Under the pieces are notes generated by a model. The model did no database searches. It saw only the letters and a program-made list of their open reading frames with translations, and was not told the origin of the DNA. From an uncultured Eubacteriales bacterium (GTDB lineage: Bacteria; Bacillota_A; Clostridia; Christensenellales; Aristaeellaceae), in assembly GCA_902795555.1 (NCBI GenBank), contig CADBLV010000163.1, forward strand, positions 1 to 15,817: a stretch of DNA of 15,817 nucleotides. Direction: 5' to 3'. A program made the position numbers and the translations under genes. Below, piece after piece: positions 1 through 7,203 of the stretch (positions are counted from its first letter, which is position 1; each line of letters opens with the position of its first letter).

Positions 1-1014
1 AGCTTCTGCGATCAGATCGCGCTGATGCTCAGTTCCGGCATGACGCTCCGGGACGGCATTGAAATGCTGGCCGAAGACGAGATGAAGGGAAACGAAAAGG
101 TTCATCCCTATACGGATCTGTATAAGATCGTGGATGAAACCGGTTCCCTTTATGTAGCCATGAAGGAGAACGAGGACAGCTGGCCTCAGTATATGATCGA
201 AATGGTGGGCATCGGTGAACAGACCGGCCGGCTGGAAGATATCATGATCAGCCTCTCTACCTACTATCAGCGAGAGGGAAGAATCCGGACCGCCGCGGTC
301 AGTGCTATCACCTATCCGCTCGTGCTGGGCGTGATGATGGTTGTCATCATCGGGATTCTGCTGTGGCGTGTTCTGCCGGTGTTCCGTCGGGTGCTGGAGA
401 GCCTGGGCGTCGGAGCCAGCGGCAGCGGATCCCTGCTGATGCGCGTGGGCACGATCGTCGGCTGGGGCGTGTTGATACTGATTGCGCTGGTTGTGCTGAT
501 TGCGATTGTCATCATGATCCTGTTAAAAACCAAGGCCAAGGATAAGGTACTGAAATTCCTGAAGAATCTGTTCCCGCCGATTCGTAAGCTGACGGAACAG
601 CTGTCTGCTTCCCGGGTGGCCGGTATTCTGGGTCTGATGCTGTCCAGCGGCTTCCCCATGGAGAATGCGCTTGAGATGGCGCCTGCCGCGCTGGCGGATC
701 AGGAATCGATCGACAAGGTTGAGATTATCCGCAAGAAGATGAAAGACGAGGGCGAAACCTTCTCAGACGCCCTGGCGGTCAGCGGTCTGTTTGCGGACTT
801 CCATAACCGGATGCTGAAGGTCGGAGCTGCTTCCGGTCACGAGCCCCAGGTCATGTCCAAGATTGCCGCGATCTATGAGGAGCAGGTGGAGGACGGACTG
901 GATCGTCTGATTTCTATCGTGGAGCCGACGCTGGTTGCGCTGCTGAGCATTGTGATCGGCGCGATTCTGCTGAGCGTTATGCTGCCCATGGCCGCTGTGC
1001 TCAGTTCCATGTAA
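1..1014 (+). CDS. pilC: Type IV pilus / type II secretion inner-membrane platform protein (PilC/GspF family), 5' truncated
   Basis: The reading frame is open from base 1 and ends at TAA 1012-1014, so the true start lies before the window; 337 residues are visible. Two copies of the T2SSF fold can be seen. The first begins at the edge (FCDQIALMLSSGMTLRDGIE). The second starts near base 595 (SASRVAGILGLMLSSGFPME). Three hydrophobic segments are present: about bases 300-390, 450-525 and 925-1000. This is the usual PilC/GspF layout, with a cytoplasmic helical domain, two membrane helices, a second cytoplasmic domain and a C-terminal helix. Proteins of this family anchor the pilus assembly ATPases and pseudopilins in the inner membrane. 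It is the first visible gene of a run ending in pilT, so a pilus role is favoured over secretion; the assembly ATPase (PilB/GspE) probably lies just upstream. Confidence 0.9.
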   Translation, partial: SFCDQIALMLSSGMTLRDGIEMLAEDEMKGNEKVHPYTDLYKIVDETGSLYVAMKENEDSWPQYMIEMVGIGEQTGRLEDIMISLSTYYQREGRIRTAAVSAITYPLVLGVMMVVIIGILLWRVLPVFRRVLESLGVGASGSGSLLMRVGTIVGWGVLILIALVVLIAIVIMILLKTKAKDKVLKFLKNLFPPIRKLTEQLSASRVAGILGLMLSSGFPMENALEMAPAALADQESIDKVEIIRKKMKDEGETFSDALAVSGLFADFHNRMLKVGAASGHEPQVMSKIAAIYEEQVEDGLDRLISIVEPTLVALLSIVIGAILLSVMLPMAAVLSSM

Positions 1015-1062
1015 GAGGCGATTGCAACCGATGGGTAATTCAGAAAGAAAGGAGCGGACGAA

Positions 1063-1374
1063 ATGAGTATCAACAAAAAGGATGTTGGAGCGATCCTCAT
1101 CTTCGTCGCTCTCATCGTGGGCTTCATCCTGCTGGTGAACAGTATTACCAACAAGGGAAGCAGCCGGGAGATGGATATCGTCAGGGATGCCGTGAAGAAC
1201 GCATCTCTGACCTGCTATGCCGTCGAGGGAATGTATCCGGAGAGCCTGGAATATCTGAAGCAGCATTATAACCTCTCCTATAATGAGGACAAGTATATCG
1301 TGTTCTATGAACCGATGGCATCCAATCTGATGCCTTCGATCAAAGTGGCCGAAAGGGGGGCTATGGACCTGTGA
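1063..1374 (+). CDS. Small pilin-like membrane protein of the pilus operon
   Basis: The product has 103 residues, starting at ATG 1063 behind a strong SD (AAAGGAG, 1048-1054, 8-nt spacer). One hydrophobic helix covers about residues 8-27 (VGAILIFVALIVGFILLVNS), followed by a short soluble domain with the pattern CYAVEGMYPESLEYLKQHY. A 'cysteine, then G-x-YP-x-SL' layout of this kind is seen in small pseudopilins. There is no classic prepilin cleavage site with Glu at +5, so processing by prepilin peptidase is uncertain. Its stop overlaps the GTG start of the next gene (GTGA), which implies translational coupling. The product is inferred to be a minor pilin or pilus accessory factor from its size, its single N-terminal helix and its place in the operon. 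No specific family was recognised with certainty. Confidence 0.75.
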   Translation: MSINKKDVGAILIFVALIVGFILLVNSITNKGSSREMDIVRDAVKNASLTCYAVEGMYPESLEYLKQHYNLSYNEDKYIVFYEPMASNLMPSIKVAERGAMDL

Positions 1375-1868
1375 GCAAAACCGTAGGACATAATCCCCGG
1401 ACTATCCAGAACGTATTTATTCTGCTGCTGCTATCCGTATTTGCCTGTTTGAGCACGTTCCTGGTGACTATGGGCGCCCAGGCTTATCGCAGCGCTGTGG
1501 AACGTTCGGAAAAGAACAGCTCCAGCCGGATTATGACAGCTGTGGTGCGCAGCGCAGTATGGGCGGAAGACGGCGGCGAAGTGGGAATCGAGCGGTTCGA
1601 CCAATATGGGCTTACCGTGCTGAGTATCATGAACGATTACGATGGCGAGAAGTTTTTCAAGCGCATTTACTGTTTTAACGGCAAACTGTATGAATGCTAT
1701 CAGGGCGAGGCAGCGGAATTCGATCCGGAATATGGAGAAGATCTGTGCGATCTGAAGGATTTTGAACCGTCGATCGACGGCCAAATGCTGACCGTAAGGC
1801 TGACTGCGCCGGACGGCACGCAGAGCGAAATTCACACCTACCTGAGAGCGGGAGGTGCTGAGCAATGA
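1371..1868 (+). CDS. DUF4860-like pilus-operon protein
   Basis: The product has 165 residues and begins at GTG 1371, which overlaps the previous stop; a GGGGGG-rich SD lies about 10 nt upstream. One hydrophobic segment covers about residues 15-36 (FILLLLSVFACLSTFLVTMG), followed by AYRSAVERSEKN and a beta-rich C-terminal domain of about 120 residues. From memory, the arrangement 'F-x-LLL-x-VF ... G-x-x-AYR' followed by a conserved soluble domain matches DUF4860, a family found in clostridial type IV pilus operons. This was not confirmed by a search. The stop overlaps the next ATG (ATGA). The likely role is a membrane-tethered minor pilin or assembly factor; no enzymatic motif is visible. Confidence 0.75.
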   Translation: MSKTVGHNPRTIQNVFILLLLSVFACLSTFLVTMGAQAYRSAVERSEKNSSSRIMTAVVRSAVWAEDGGEVGIERFDQYGLTVLSIMNDYDGEKFFKRIYCFNGKLYECYQGEAAEFDPEYGEDLCDLKDFEPSIDGQMLTVRLTAPDGTQSEIHTYLRAGGAEQ

Positions 1869-2266
1869 AGGAAGGCGGACGCGCAAACGCGTTACTTGTT
1901 GAACTGCTGATCGTCATCTTCTTCTTCATGATCGCGGCGACTACCCTGGTGGAACTGTTTGCTGCCGCGAAATTAAAGAGCATGGAAGCGAAAGCACTGA
2001 ATGATTCCATGCTGAAGGCTCAGAATCTGGCGGATGAACTGTATGGTGCTTCCGATCCGGAAGCGTTGCTTGCGGAAATGCAGTTTCGCAATGAGGACGG
2101 AACCTGGGTGATGGACGATGATGGATACCTGATCAAGGTGACACATCATGACGAAGAATCCGAAAACGGCGTTCTGCGCACCTATGATGTCACCTCCTAT
2201 CAGGGAGAGAAGCAGCTGCTGACGCTGCCATCCACCAGGTATCTGCCCAAGGAGGTGAGCCCATGA
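1865..2266 (+). CDS. Type IV prepilin-like protein with an atypical N-terminus
   Basis: The product has 133 residues, starting at ATG 1865 (ATGA overlap with the upstream stop), with SD GGGAGG about 10 nt before it. The N-terminus is a short basic leader (MKEGGRAN) followed by ALLVELLIVIFFFMIAATTL, which closely resembles the prepilin signature (F-T-L-I-E-L-L-V-V). Counting the Glu as +5 puts the cleavage site after Asn8 rather than the usual Gly, and +1 becomes Ala. The product is therefore either a degenerate substrate of prepilin peptidase or is not cleaved. The rest is a polar domain of about 100 residues with an acidic stretch. It is most likely a minor pilin or pseudopilin (PilV/GspI/GspJ-like), placed by its N-terminal helix and operon position. 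Confidence 0.8.
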   Translation: MKEGGRANALLVELLIVIFFFMIAATTLVELFAAAKLKSMEAKALNDSMLKAQNLADELYGASDPEALLAEMQFRNEDGTWVMDDDGYLIKVTHHDEESENGVLRTYDVTSYQGEKQLLTLPSTRYLPKEVSP

Positions 2267-2697
2267 AGCGAAAGATCGCGCTGGGCCCCGGCGCCGCATC
2301 CCTGATTCTGATCGTGGTGGCACTGAGCCTGGCTATGATGGCCATGCTGACGATTATCGAGGCCAAAAATGACTACAGCCTCTGCGCCCGGAGCGCATCC
2401 ATGATCGAGCAGGTTTATGCATTGAACGCTGTGAGCGAAAAGCGCTTCGGCGAGGTGGATGCCCTTGTGACCAAAGCAGCCGGAGAGAGCAGCGAGGAGG
2501 CCTTCCTCAGCAAGGTTAAAGAATCGCTTCCCGAAGGTATGACCATGGAGGGAAATCAGATTACCTGGAAAGAACCCCTGGAAAACCGGACGCTGGAATG
2601 CATCGTTCGGATTCAGAAATCCCTGAATCCTGACCGGATTCAGTGGGTGGGCCATAAGCTGACTGTTACAGAACCGGAGGAAGATTGGGAATGGTAG
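2263..2697 (+). CDS. Membrane-anchored pilus accessory protein (possible minor pilin)
   Basis: The product has 144 residues, starting at ATG 2263 (ATGA overlap with the upstream stop); the SD AAGGAGG lies about 8 nt upstream. A basic start (MKRKIALGPG) is followed by a long hydrophobic helix at about residues 11-32 (AASLILIVVALSLAMMAMLT), then a helical region and a small beta domain. There is no Glu at the +5 position of a prepilin signature. The organisation (start, helix beginning 'GxAS', then EAKNDYSLCARS) is reminiscent of GspK/PilX-like minor pilins, but this is an inference from layout. It is the last small gene before pilT and is read from the same transcript. Confidence 0.72.
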   Translation: MKRKIALGPGAASLILIVVALSLAMMAMLTIIEAKNDYSLCARSASMIEQVYALNAVSEKRFGEVDALVTKAAGESSEEAFLSKVKESLPEGMTMEGNQITWKEPLENRTLECIVRIQKSLNPDRIQWVGHKLTVTEPEEDWEW

Positions 2698-3758
2698 AGA
2701 CGTTAGACGAGATCCTGCGAAAAGCACTGCAATACAAAGGATCGGATGTATTTGTGGTTCCAGGTTCTCCGATTATGACCAAGGCCAGTGGGAAGATGAT
2801 TCCGATTACGGAAGAACGTGCACTGCCCTCTGACATCAGTATTCTGGTTGATCGGGCTTATGAGCTGTCCGGACGTGGCAGGGAAATTCTGCAGGAGGAA
2901 GGCGACGACGACTTCAGCTTTGCTGTTCGCGACTTGAGCCGTTTCCGTTGCAACACCTATCGGCAGCGCGGCAGCCTGGCCATGACCTGCCGTGTAGTTG
3001 CCTTCGGGATTCCGAATCCGGAAGAATGCCATATTCCCGGCGTGGTCATGAAGCTGGCGGATCTGCGAAGCGGCATGATTCTGGTTACAGGTCCGGCAGG
3101 TAACGGTAAGAGCACCACGCTGGCCTGCCTGGTGGACAAAATCAACCGGACCCGCAGCGGGCATATTATCACGATTGAAGACCCGATTGAGTATCTGCAT
3201 CCCCATAAGAACTGTCTGGTTTCCCAGCGGGAAGTACCGGGCGATGCTTCCACCTTCGCGCGGGCCCTCCGGGCCGCCCTCCGACAGGCGCCGGACGTGA
3301 TTATGCTGGGCGAAATGCGCGATATTGAGACGATTTCCACAGCGATCACCGCGGCCGAAACCGGCCACTTGCTTCTGAGCTCTCTGCATACGCTGGGTGC
3401 CGCCAAAACCATCGACCGCGTGATCGATGCTTTCCCGGCTAATCAGCAGAACCAGATTCGGGCGCAGCTGTCCATGGTGCTGCGGGCGGTTGTCAGTCAG
3501 CGGCTGATTCTCACCAAAGACGGGACGCTGCATCCTGTGTTTGAGGTCATGTGTGTTAACCCCGCGATTCAGAACCTGATTCGTGAAGGAAAGACTCACC
3601 AGATTGACAATGCTATTTTCGGCGGCGGCGCGGACATGCTTTCCATGGATACGGAACTGGCCCGGCTGCTTCGGGACGGCAGGATTGACCGGGAACAGGC
3701 ACAGCTGCTGGCTATTCATCCGGAAACAGTCGAACGACAGGCCCGGTTTATGAAGTAA
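2691..3758 (+). CDS. pilT: Type IV pilus retraction ATPase PilT
   Basis: The product is a cytoplasmic hexameric ATPase that depolymerises the pilus (twitching, DNA uptake). ATG 2691 is chosen because SD GGAGGAA (2676-2682) sits 8 nt upstream; a TTG at 2685 is in frame but too close to that SD. The ATG overlaps the previous stop by a few bases. The product has 355 residues, the usual PilT size. Visible motifs are Walker A GPAGNGKST (normally GPTGSGKST), the Asp box HIITIEDPIEYLH, Walker B VIMLGEMRD, the His box HLLLSSLHT, and near the C-terminus AIQNLIREGKTHQI. That last motif corresponds to the PilT-specific AIRxLIREGK motif and separates it from PilB and GspE. It is the last gene of the pilus operon; a terminator follows 13 bp after the stop. 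Confidence 0.93.
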   Translation: MVETLDEILRKALQYKGSDVFVVPGSPIMTKASGKMIPITEERALPSDISILVDRAYELSGRGREILQEEGDDDFSFAVRDLSRFRCNTYRQRGSLAMTCRVVAFGIPNPEECHIPGVVMKLADLRSGMILVTGPAGNGKSTTLACLVDKINRTRSGHIITIEDPIEYLHPHKNCLVSQREVPGDASTFARALRAALRQAPDVIMLGEMRDIETISTAITAAETGHLLLSSLHTLGAAKTIDRVIDAFPANQQNQIRAQLSMVLRAVVSQRLILTKDGTLHPVFEVMCVNPAIQNLIREGKTHQIDNAIFGGGADMLSMDTELARLLRDGRIDREQAQLLAIHPETVERQARFMK

Positions 3759-3771
3759 ATCATCGTTTCAG

Positions 3772-3801
3772 AGAAACCTCCTTTACGGAGGTTTTTCTTT
3801 T
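3772..3801 (+). terminator. Intrinsic terminator of the pilus operon
   Basis: Stem AAACCTCC (3774-3781) pairs with GGAGGTTT (3787-3794) around loop TTTAC, and the stem can extend by two more pairs. A T-rich tract (TTTTTCTTTT) follows the stem. It lies just after the pilT stop. Confidence 0.9.
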
Positions 3802-3823
3802 GCCTTTTCTGTTCCGATCAGCT

Positions 3824-3841
3824 GACGGGACACATCCCGTC
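3824..3841 (+). other. Small GC-rich hairpin between pilT and livJ
   Basis: GACGGGA (3824-3830) and TCCCGTC (3835-3841) form a perfect 7-bp inverted repeat around a 4-nt loop. No T tract follows, so it is unlikely to be a terminator. It lies upstream of the livJ promoter and could be an operator or simply a chance palindrome. Confidence 0.4.
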
Positions 3842-3882
3842 TGCCATCCTGAAACTTCATTTGTCTTTCCTTTGTTCATTTA

Positions 3883-3910
3883 TTGTGTTTTCCTGAAAAG
3901 TGAGTATACT
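3883..3910 (+). promoter_or_regulatory. Probable sigma-70-type promoter of the liv operon
   Basis: The -10 is TATACT (3905-3910, five of six consensus bases). Sixteen bp upstream is a weak -35, TTGTGT (3883-3888). A TG at 3901-3902 lies one base further out than a true extended -10. It is placed between the pilT terminator and the livJ start, and would give a leader of about 47 nt. Confidence 0.6.
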
Positions 3911-3921
3911 ATAACCATTCA

Positions 3922-3941
3922 CCGACCCCACGACGGGTCGG
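3922..3941 (+). promoter_or_regulatory. Hairpin in the livJ 5' leader
   Basis: CCGACCC (3922-3928) pairs with GGGTCGG (3935-3941) around a 6-nt loop, about 12 bp after the -10 hexamer. It therefore sits close to the 5' end of the mRNA, and the SD (3946-3953) follows directly. There is no T tract. A 5' stabilising stem or a regulator binding site are the likeliest roles. Confidence 0.5.
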
Positions 3942-3963
3942 ACAGAAAGGAAGATGGATTGTT

Positions 3964-5127
3964 ATGAAGAAACTGATCGCACTGGTACTGGCTGTTATGA
4001 TGCTGGTTCCCGCCTTTGCCATGGCGGAAAACGTCATTAAGATCGGCGTGTTTGAGCCTTCTACGGGCGACAACGGCGCCGGCGGGAAGCAGGAAATCCT
4101 CGGCATTGAATATGCCAACAGCCTGAAGCCCACCGTGACCATCGGCGGCGTTGAATACAAGGTTGAGCTGGACATTCAGGACAACCAGTCCTCCACAGAT
4201 AAGGCGAAATCCGCCGCTCAGACCCTGATCAGCAATGGCGTGTCCGTGATTCTCGGCTCCTATGGCTCCAGCGTATGTATGGCGATCGGCGACGACCTGG
4301 TGGCCGCGGAAGTGCCTGCCATCGGCGTGAGCTGCACCAACCCGAACGTAACACTGCTGTGTGACTATTACTGGCGGATCTGCTTCCTGGATCCCTTCCA
4401 GGGCACGGTCATGGCCAATTTTGCCAAGGAACAGAACGCTACGAAAGCCTATGTGCTGACCATGCAGGGCGACGATTACGGCATGGGCCTTGGCAAGTAC
4501 TTTGTCAACGCATTCAAAGCGCTGGGCGGCGAAGTGGTTGAAGAAAACTTCCTGGAAGGAGCCAGCGATTTTGTTGGCAATATCAACACCGCGATCTCCA
4601 GCGGATGCGACGTCATTTTCGCTCCCTGCTCCACGGTTTATGCCGCGCTGATTATTGATCAGGCAGCCGCGCAGGGTGTCACCTTCCCGCTGATGGCCGG
4701 CGACACCTGGGAGAGCTCCGTTATTCTGAATGCAGCCAAGGGCAAGAATATCAACGTATACTGCTCTACCTTCTTCGATGAGAATGATACCGCCGCGGCT
4801 GCCGCAGATTTCGTCAAGGGCTTTAAAGCCTGGATGAATGCTGACAGCAGCAAGCTGACTAACAACGGCGGAAATGACATCGTTGCGGCGGTTTCTGCTC
4901 TGGGCTTTGATGCTTACAACGTTGCCATCGCCGCCATCGAAAAGGCCGGAAGCGCAGACGCCAAGGCGATTGCCGAGATCCTTCCCACGGTCGAAGTGGA
5001 AGGCGTGACCGGCAAGATTTCCTTTGACGAAAACGGCGATGCCAAGAAGGACATGGCGTATATCAAGTTTGCCAATCCGGAGACGGTTGCTTTTGATTTC
5101 GTGAAGACTCAGACTGTCAGTGAATAA
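3964..5127 (+). CDS. livJ: Branched-chain amino acid type ABC transporter, substrate-binding protein
   Basis: The product has 387 residues, starting at ATG 3964 with SD AAAGGAAG (3946-3953) upstream. It begins with a clear signal peptide (MKKLIALVLAVMMLVPAFAMA) ending in AMA before ENVIKIGVFEP. The mature part follows the Peripla_BP_6 (LivJ-type) pattern: IKIGVFEPSTGDNGAGGKQE, then SVILGSYGSSV, VPAIGVSCTNP, GDDYGMGLGKYF and FDAYNVAIAAIEKA. Such proteins capture amino acids (Leu/Ile/Val, sometimes amides or urea) outside the membrane and hand them to LivHM; the exact ligand cannot be read from the sequence. There is no lipobox cysteine, which is unusual for a Gram-positive-type cell because the protein would need another way to stay at the surface. 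It is the first gene of a complete liv operon and is probably expressed in excess, given the hairpin that follows. Confidence 0.92.
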   Translation: MKKLIALVLAVMMLVPAFAMAENVIKIGVFEPSTGDNGAGGKQEILGIEYANSLKPTVTIGGVEYKVELDIQDNQSSTDKAKSAAQTLISNGVSVILGSYGSSVCMAIGDDLVAAEVPAIGVSCTNPNVTLLCDYYWRICFLDPFQGTVMANFAKEQNATKAYVLTMQGDDYGMGLGKYFVNAFKALGGEVVEENFLEGASDFVGNINTAISSGCDVIFAPCSTVYAALIIDQAAAQGVTFPLMAGDTWESSVILNAAKGKNINVYCSTFFDENDTAAAAADFVKGFKAWMNADSSKLTNNGGNDIVAAVSALGFDAYNVAIAAIEKAGSADAKAIAEILPTVEVEGVTGKISFDENGDAKKDMAYIKFANPETVAFDFVKTQTVSE

Positions 5128-5168
5128 GAATGATCAGGATGAGCTGATGACATGATCCGGTTCATCGT

Positions 5169-5194
5169 GGGGCTGCTGCGTGAGCAGCAGCCCC
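5169..5194 (+). promoter_or_regulatory. Strong intercistronic hairpin between livJ and livH
   Basis: GGGGCTGCTGC (5169-5179) pairs perfectly over 11 bp with GCAGCAGCCCC (5184-5194), closing a GTGA (GNRA-type) tetraloop. The bases after it (GTTCCCGTTTC) are too poor in T for a full terminator. Its position between the binding-protein and permease genes fits a 3' stabiliser or partial terminator that raises livJ output over livHMGF. Confidence 0.8.
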
Positions 5195-5234
5195 GTTCCC
5201 GTTTCGAAACCATTCATCGGGGAAGGAGTTTCCT

Positions 5235-6113
5235 ATGCTTGACACACTGTTGCCCTATCTGCTGGCTGGGATTTCCGTCGGCGGACAGTACGCGCTGATC
5301 GCTGTGGGCTATACCATGGTTTATGGTATTCTGAGGCTGATTAACTTTGCCCATGGCGACATTTTTACCGCCGCAGGTTTTTTTGTGGTTTATCTCTCCG
5401 CGACGATGCCGCCCATTTTGTCCATTCCGGTGATGATCGTGATGACTGTGGCGCTGGGATTTGTGGTTGAACGAGTCGCATATAAGCCGCTGAGATCAGC
5501 ACCACGCATGTCCATCATGATTTCAGCAATCGGCGTCAGCTATCTGTTGCAGAATCTGATGTGGTATCTGACCGGCGGCCTGGCCCGTCAGTATCCGGTG
5601 CTGGCAGGACTGAGCGATACGATCAAAATCGGTTCCGCAACCACAAAAGTTGTGACCATTGTGACACCGGTCGTGACCGTTTTGCTCGTGATTGCGCTGG
5701 TGATGCTGATCAAAAAAACCAAGATCGGCATGGCGATGCGGGCTGTATCCGTTGATTTTGAAACCTCTCAGCTGATGGGTATCAAGATCAACAACGTGAT
5801 CTCGGTTACCTTTGTGATCGGTTCCGCCATGGCCGCGATCGGATCCATGCTGTATTTTACGAACTATACCGCGGTCACTCCGACAGTTGGCGCCATGCCG
5901 GGACTGAAAGCCTTTGTGGCGGCAGTGTTCGGAGGCATCGGTTCCATTCCGGGAGCGATGATCGGCGCTTTGATTATCGGGATCAGTGAAAATCTGATCA
6001 AGGCTGCCGGACTCACTGCATTCTCGGATGCATTTACCTTCGCGTTGTTGATCGTCGTGCTGCTGGTGCGGCCCACCGGGCTGTTCGGCGAAAAGACCAC
6101 AGAGAAAGTGTGA
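5235..6113 (+). CDS. livH: Branched-chain amino acid ABC transporter permease LivH
   Basis: The product has 292 residues, as expected for LivH. ATG 5235 has SD GGAAGGAG (5221-5228) 6 nt upstream. The protein is almost wholly hydrophobic, with about eight membrane helices. It starts with the family hallmark GGQYALIAVGYTMVYGILRLINFAHGD (residues about 16-42). Near the C-terminus it has the cytoplasmic coupling-loop region (GIGSIPGAMIGALIIGISEN) that contacts the ATPases. It forms a heterodimeric channel with LivM. The stop at 6111-6113 is followed directly by the SD of livM. Confidence 0.94.
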   Translation: MLDTLLPYLLAGISVGGQYALIAVGYTMVYGILRLINFAHGDIFTAAGFFVVYLSATMPPILSIPVMIVMTVALGFVVERVAYKPLRSAPRMSIMISAIGVSYLLQNLMWYLTGGLARQYPVLAGLSDTIKIGSATTKVVTIVTPVVTVLLVIALVMLIKKTKIGMAMRAVSVDFETSQLMGIKINNVISVTFVIGSAMAAIGSMLYFTNYTAVTPTVGAMPGLKAFVAAVFGGIGSIPGAMIGALIIGISENLIKAAGLTAFSDAFTFALLIVVLLVRPTGLFGEKTTEKV

Positions 6114-6123
6114 GGTGAGGATG

Positions 6124-7203
6124 ATGAAGAAAAAAGCCAGTCCGCGCCTGATCATTTCCCTGATTGTGGTTGCCGCCATTTATGCAGGCGCCTGGGCAGT
6201 TGAAAAGATTAACGGCACACAGTCGATGGTGGTCACGGTGCTCCAGAAAGGCGCTGTGTATGCGTTGATTGCCGTATCCATGAACCTCCTGAACGGTTTT
6301 ACCGGGCTGTTCTCTCTGGGACAGGCAGGATTCATGCTGGTTGGAGCCTACAGTTATGCCATTTTGACGATTCCCATGGCGAAACGCGCTGCAGTTTATC
6401 AGTATTACGACGGAGGGATTGTCCAGTTTACCCTGCCGTTCCTGCCGGCCATGTTGATTGCCGGCCTGGTGGCTGCTTTGTTTGCGGCGCTGATCGGCCT
6501 GCCGGTGCTTCGGCTGAAAGGCGATTATCTTGCCATCGCTACCCTGGGATTTGCAGAAATCATCCGGGCACTGATTCAATGGGACAATATCGGACCCCTG
6601 ACTAATGCGTCCAATATCCTGAAAACCTATCCGACTCTGAAGACGATTATGCCCGGGAATACCGCGCTGTTTTCTTTCATTGTGGTTGGAATCTGCATCG
6701 GACTGATTCTGCTGCTGATTAATTCCACCTACGGGCGGGCGTTTAAGGCGATCCGGGATGACGAAATCGCAGCGGAAGCCATGGGAATTAACCTGTTCCG
6801 ACATAAGATGATGGCCTTTATCATCAGCAGCTTTTTCGCCGGGATCGGCGGCGCATTGCTGGCCATGTATCAGGGTGCTTTACAGGCCATCGCTTTCAAG
6901 AGCGCCATGACTTATGAGATCCTGCTGATTGTGGTCATCGGTGGACTGGGATCCGTTTCGGGCAGCATCATCGCCTCTTTCCTGTTCATTGCCTGCAGCG
7001 AATGGTGGCTACGCTTCCTGGACGCGGAAACCATGATCGGCGATTTCAAGGTTCCGCTGTTGGCCCCCGGTTTCCGGATGGTGGTTTTTTCCGTGGTGAT
7101 TATGCTGGTGGTTCTCTTCTTCCGAAGGGGCATTATGGGTACGAAGGAACTCTGGGAACTGGGTTCCCGCAGGGGTGCGAAGGGAGGCGTTCATAAGGCA
7201 TGA
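6124..7203 (+). CDS. livM: Branched-chain amino acid ABC transporter permease LivM
   Basis: ATG 6124 is preferred because GAGGTG (6112-6117) lies 6 nt upstream. The adjacent ATG 6121 and an in-frame GTG 6115 are also possible. The product has about 359 residues with eight to ten membrane helices. Family motifs are LLNGFTGLFSLGQAGFMLVG (the LivM signature) and LKGDYLAIATLGFAEIIR. The coupling-loop segment with EAMGINLFRHK and GGLGSVSGSIIAS comes next, then a basic C-terminal tail. It pairs with LivH to form the membrane pore. The stop overlaps the livG ATG (ATGA), so translation of the two is coupled. A moderately long hydrophilic loop (about residues 85-100, AKRAAVYQYYDGGIVQ) is unremarkable for Clostridia homologues as far as I can judge. 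Confidence 0.93.
   Translation: MKKKASPRLIISLIVVAAIYAGAWAVEKINGTQSMVVTVLQKGAVYALIAVSMNLLNGFTGLFSLGQAGFMLVGAYSYAILTIPMAKRAAVYQYYDGGIVQFTLPFLPAMLIAGLVAALFAALIGLPVLRLKGDYLAIATLGFAEIIRALIQWDNIGPLTNASNILKTYPTLKTIMPGNTALFSFIVVGICIGLILLLINSTYGRAFKAIRDDEIAAEAMGINLFRHKMMAFIISSFFAGIGGALLAMYQGALQAIAFKSAMTYEILLIVVIGGLGSVSGSIIASFLFIACSEWWLRFLDAETMIGDFKVPLLAPGFRMVVFSVVIMLVVLFFRRGIMGTKELWELGSRRGAKGGVHKA

Noticed and set aside
2685..2690. TTG start for pilT, two codons earlier
   Set aside because: The SD at 2676-2682 would be only 2 nt away; ATG 2691 has normal spacing.
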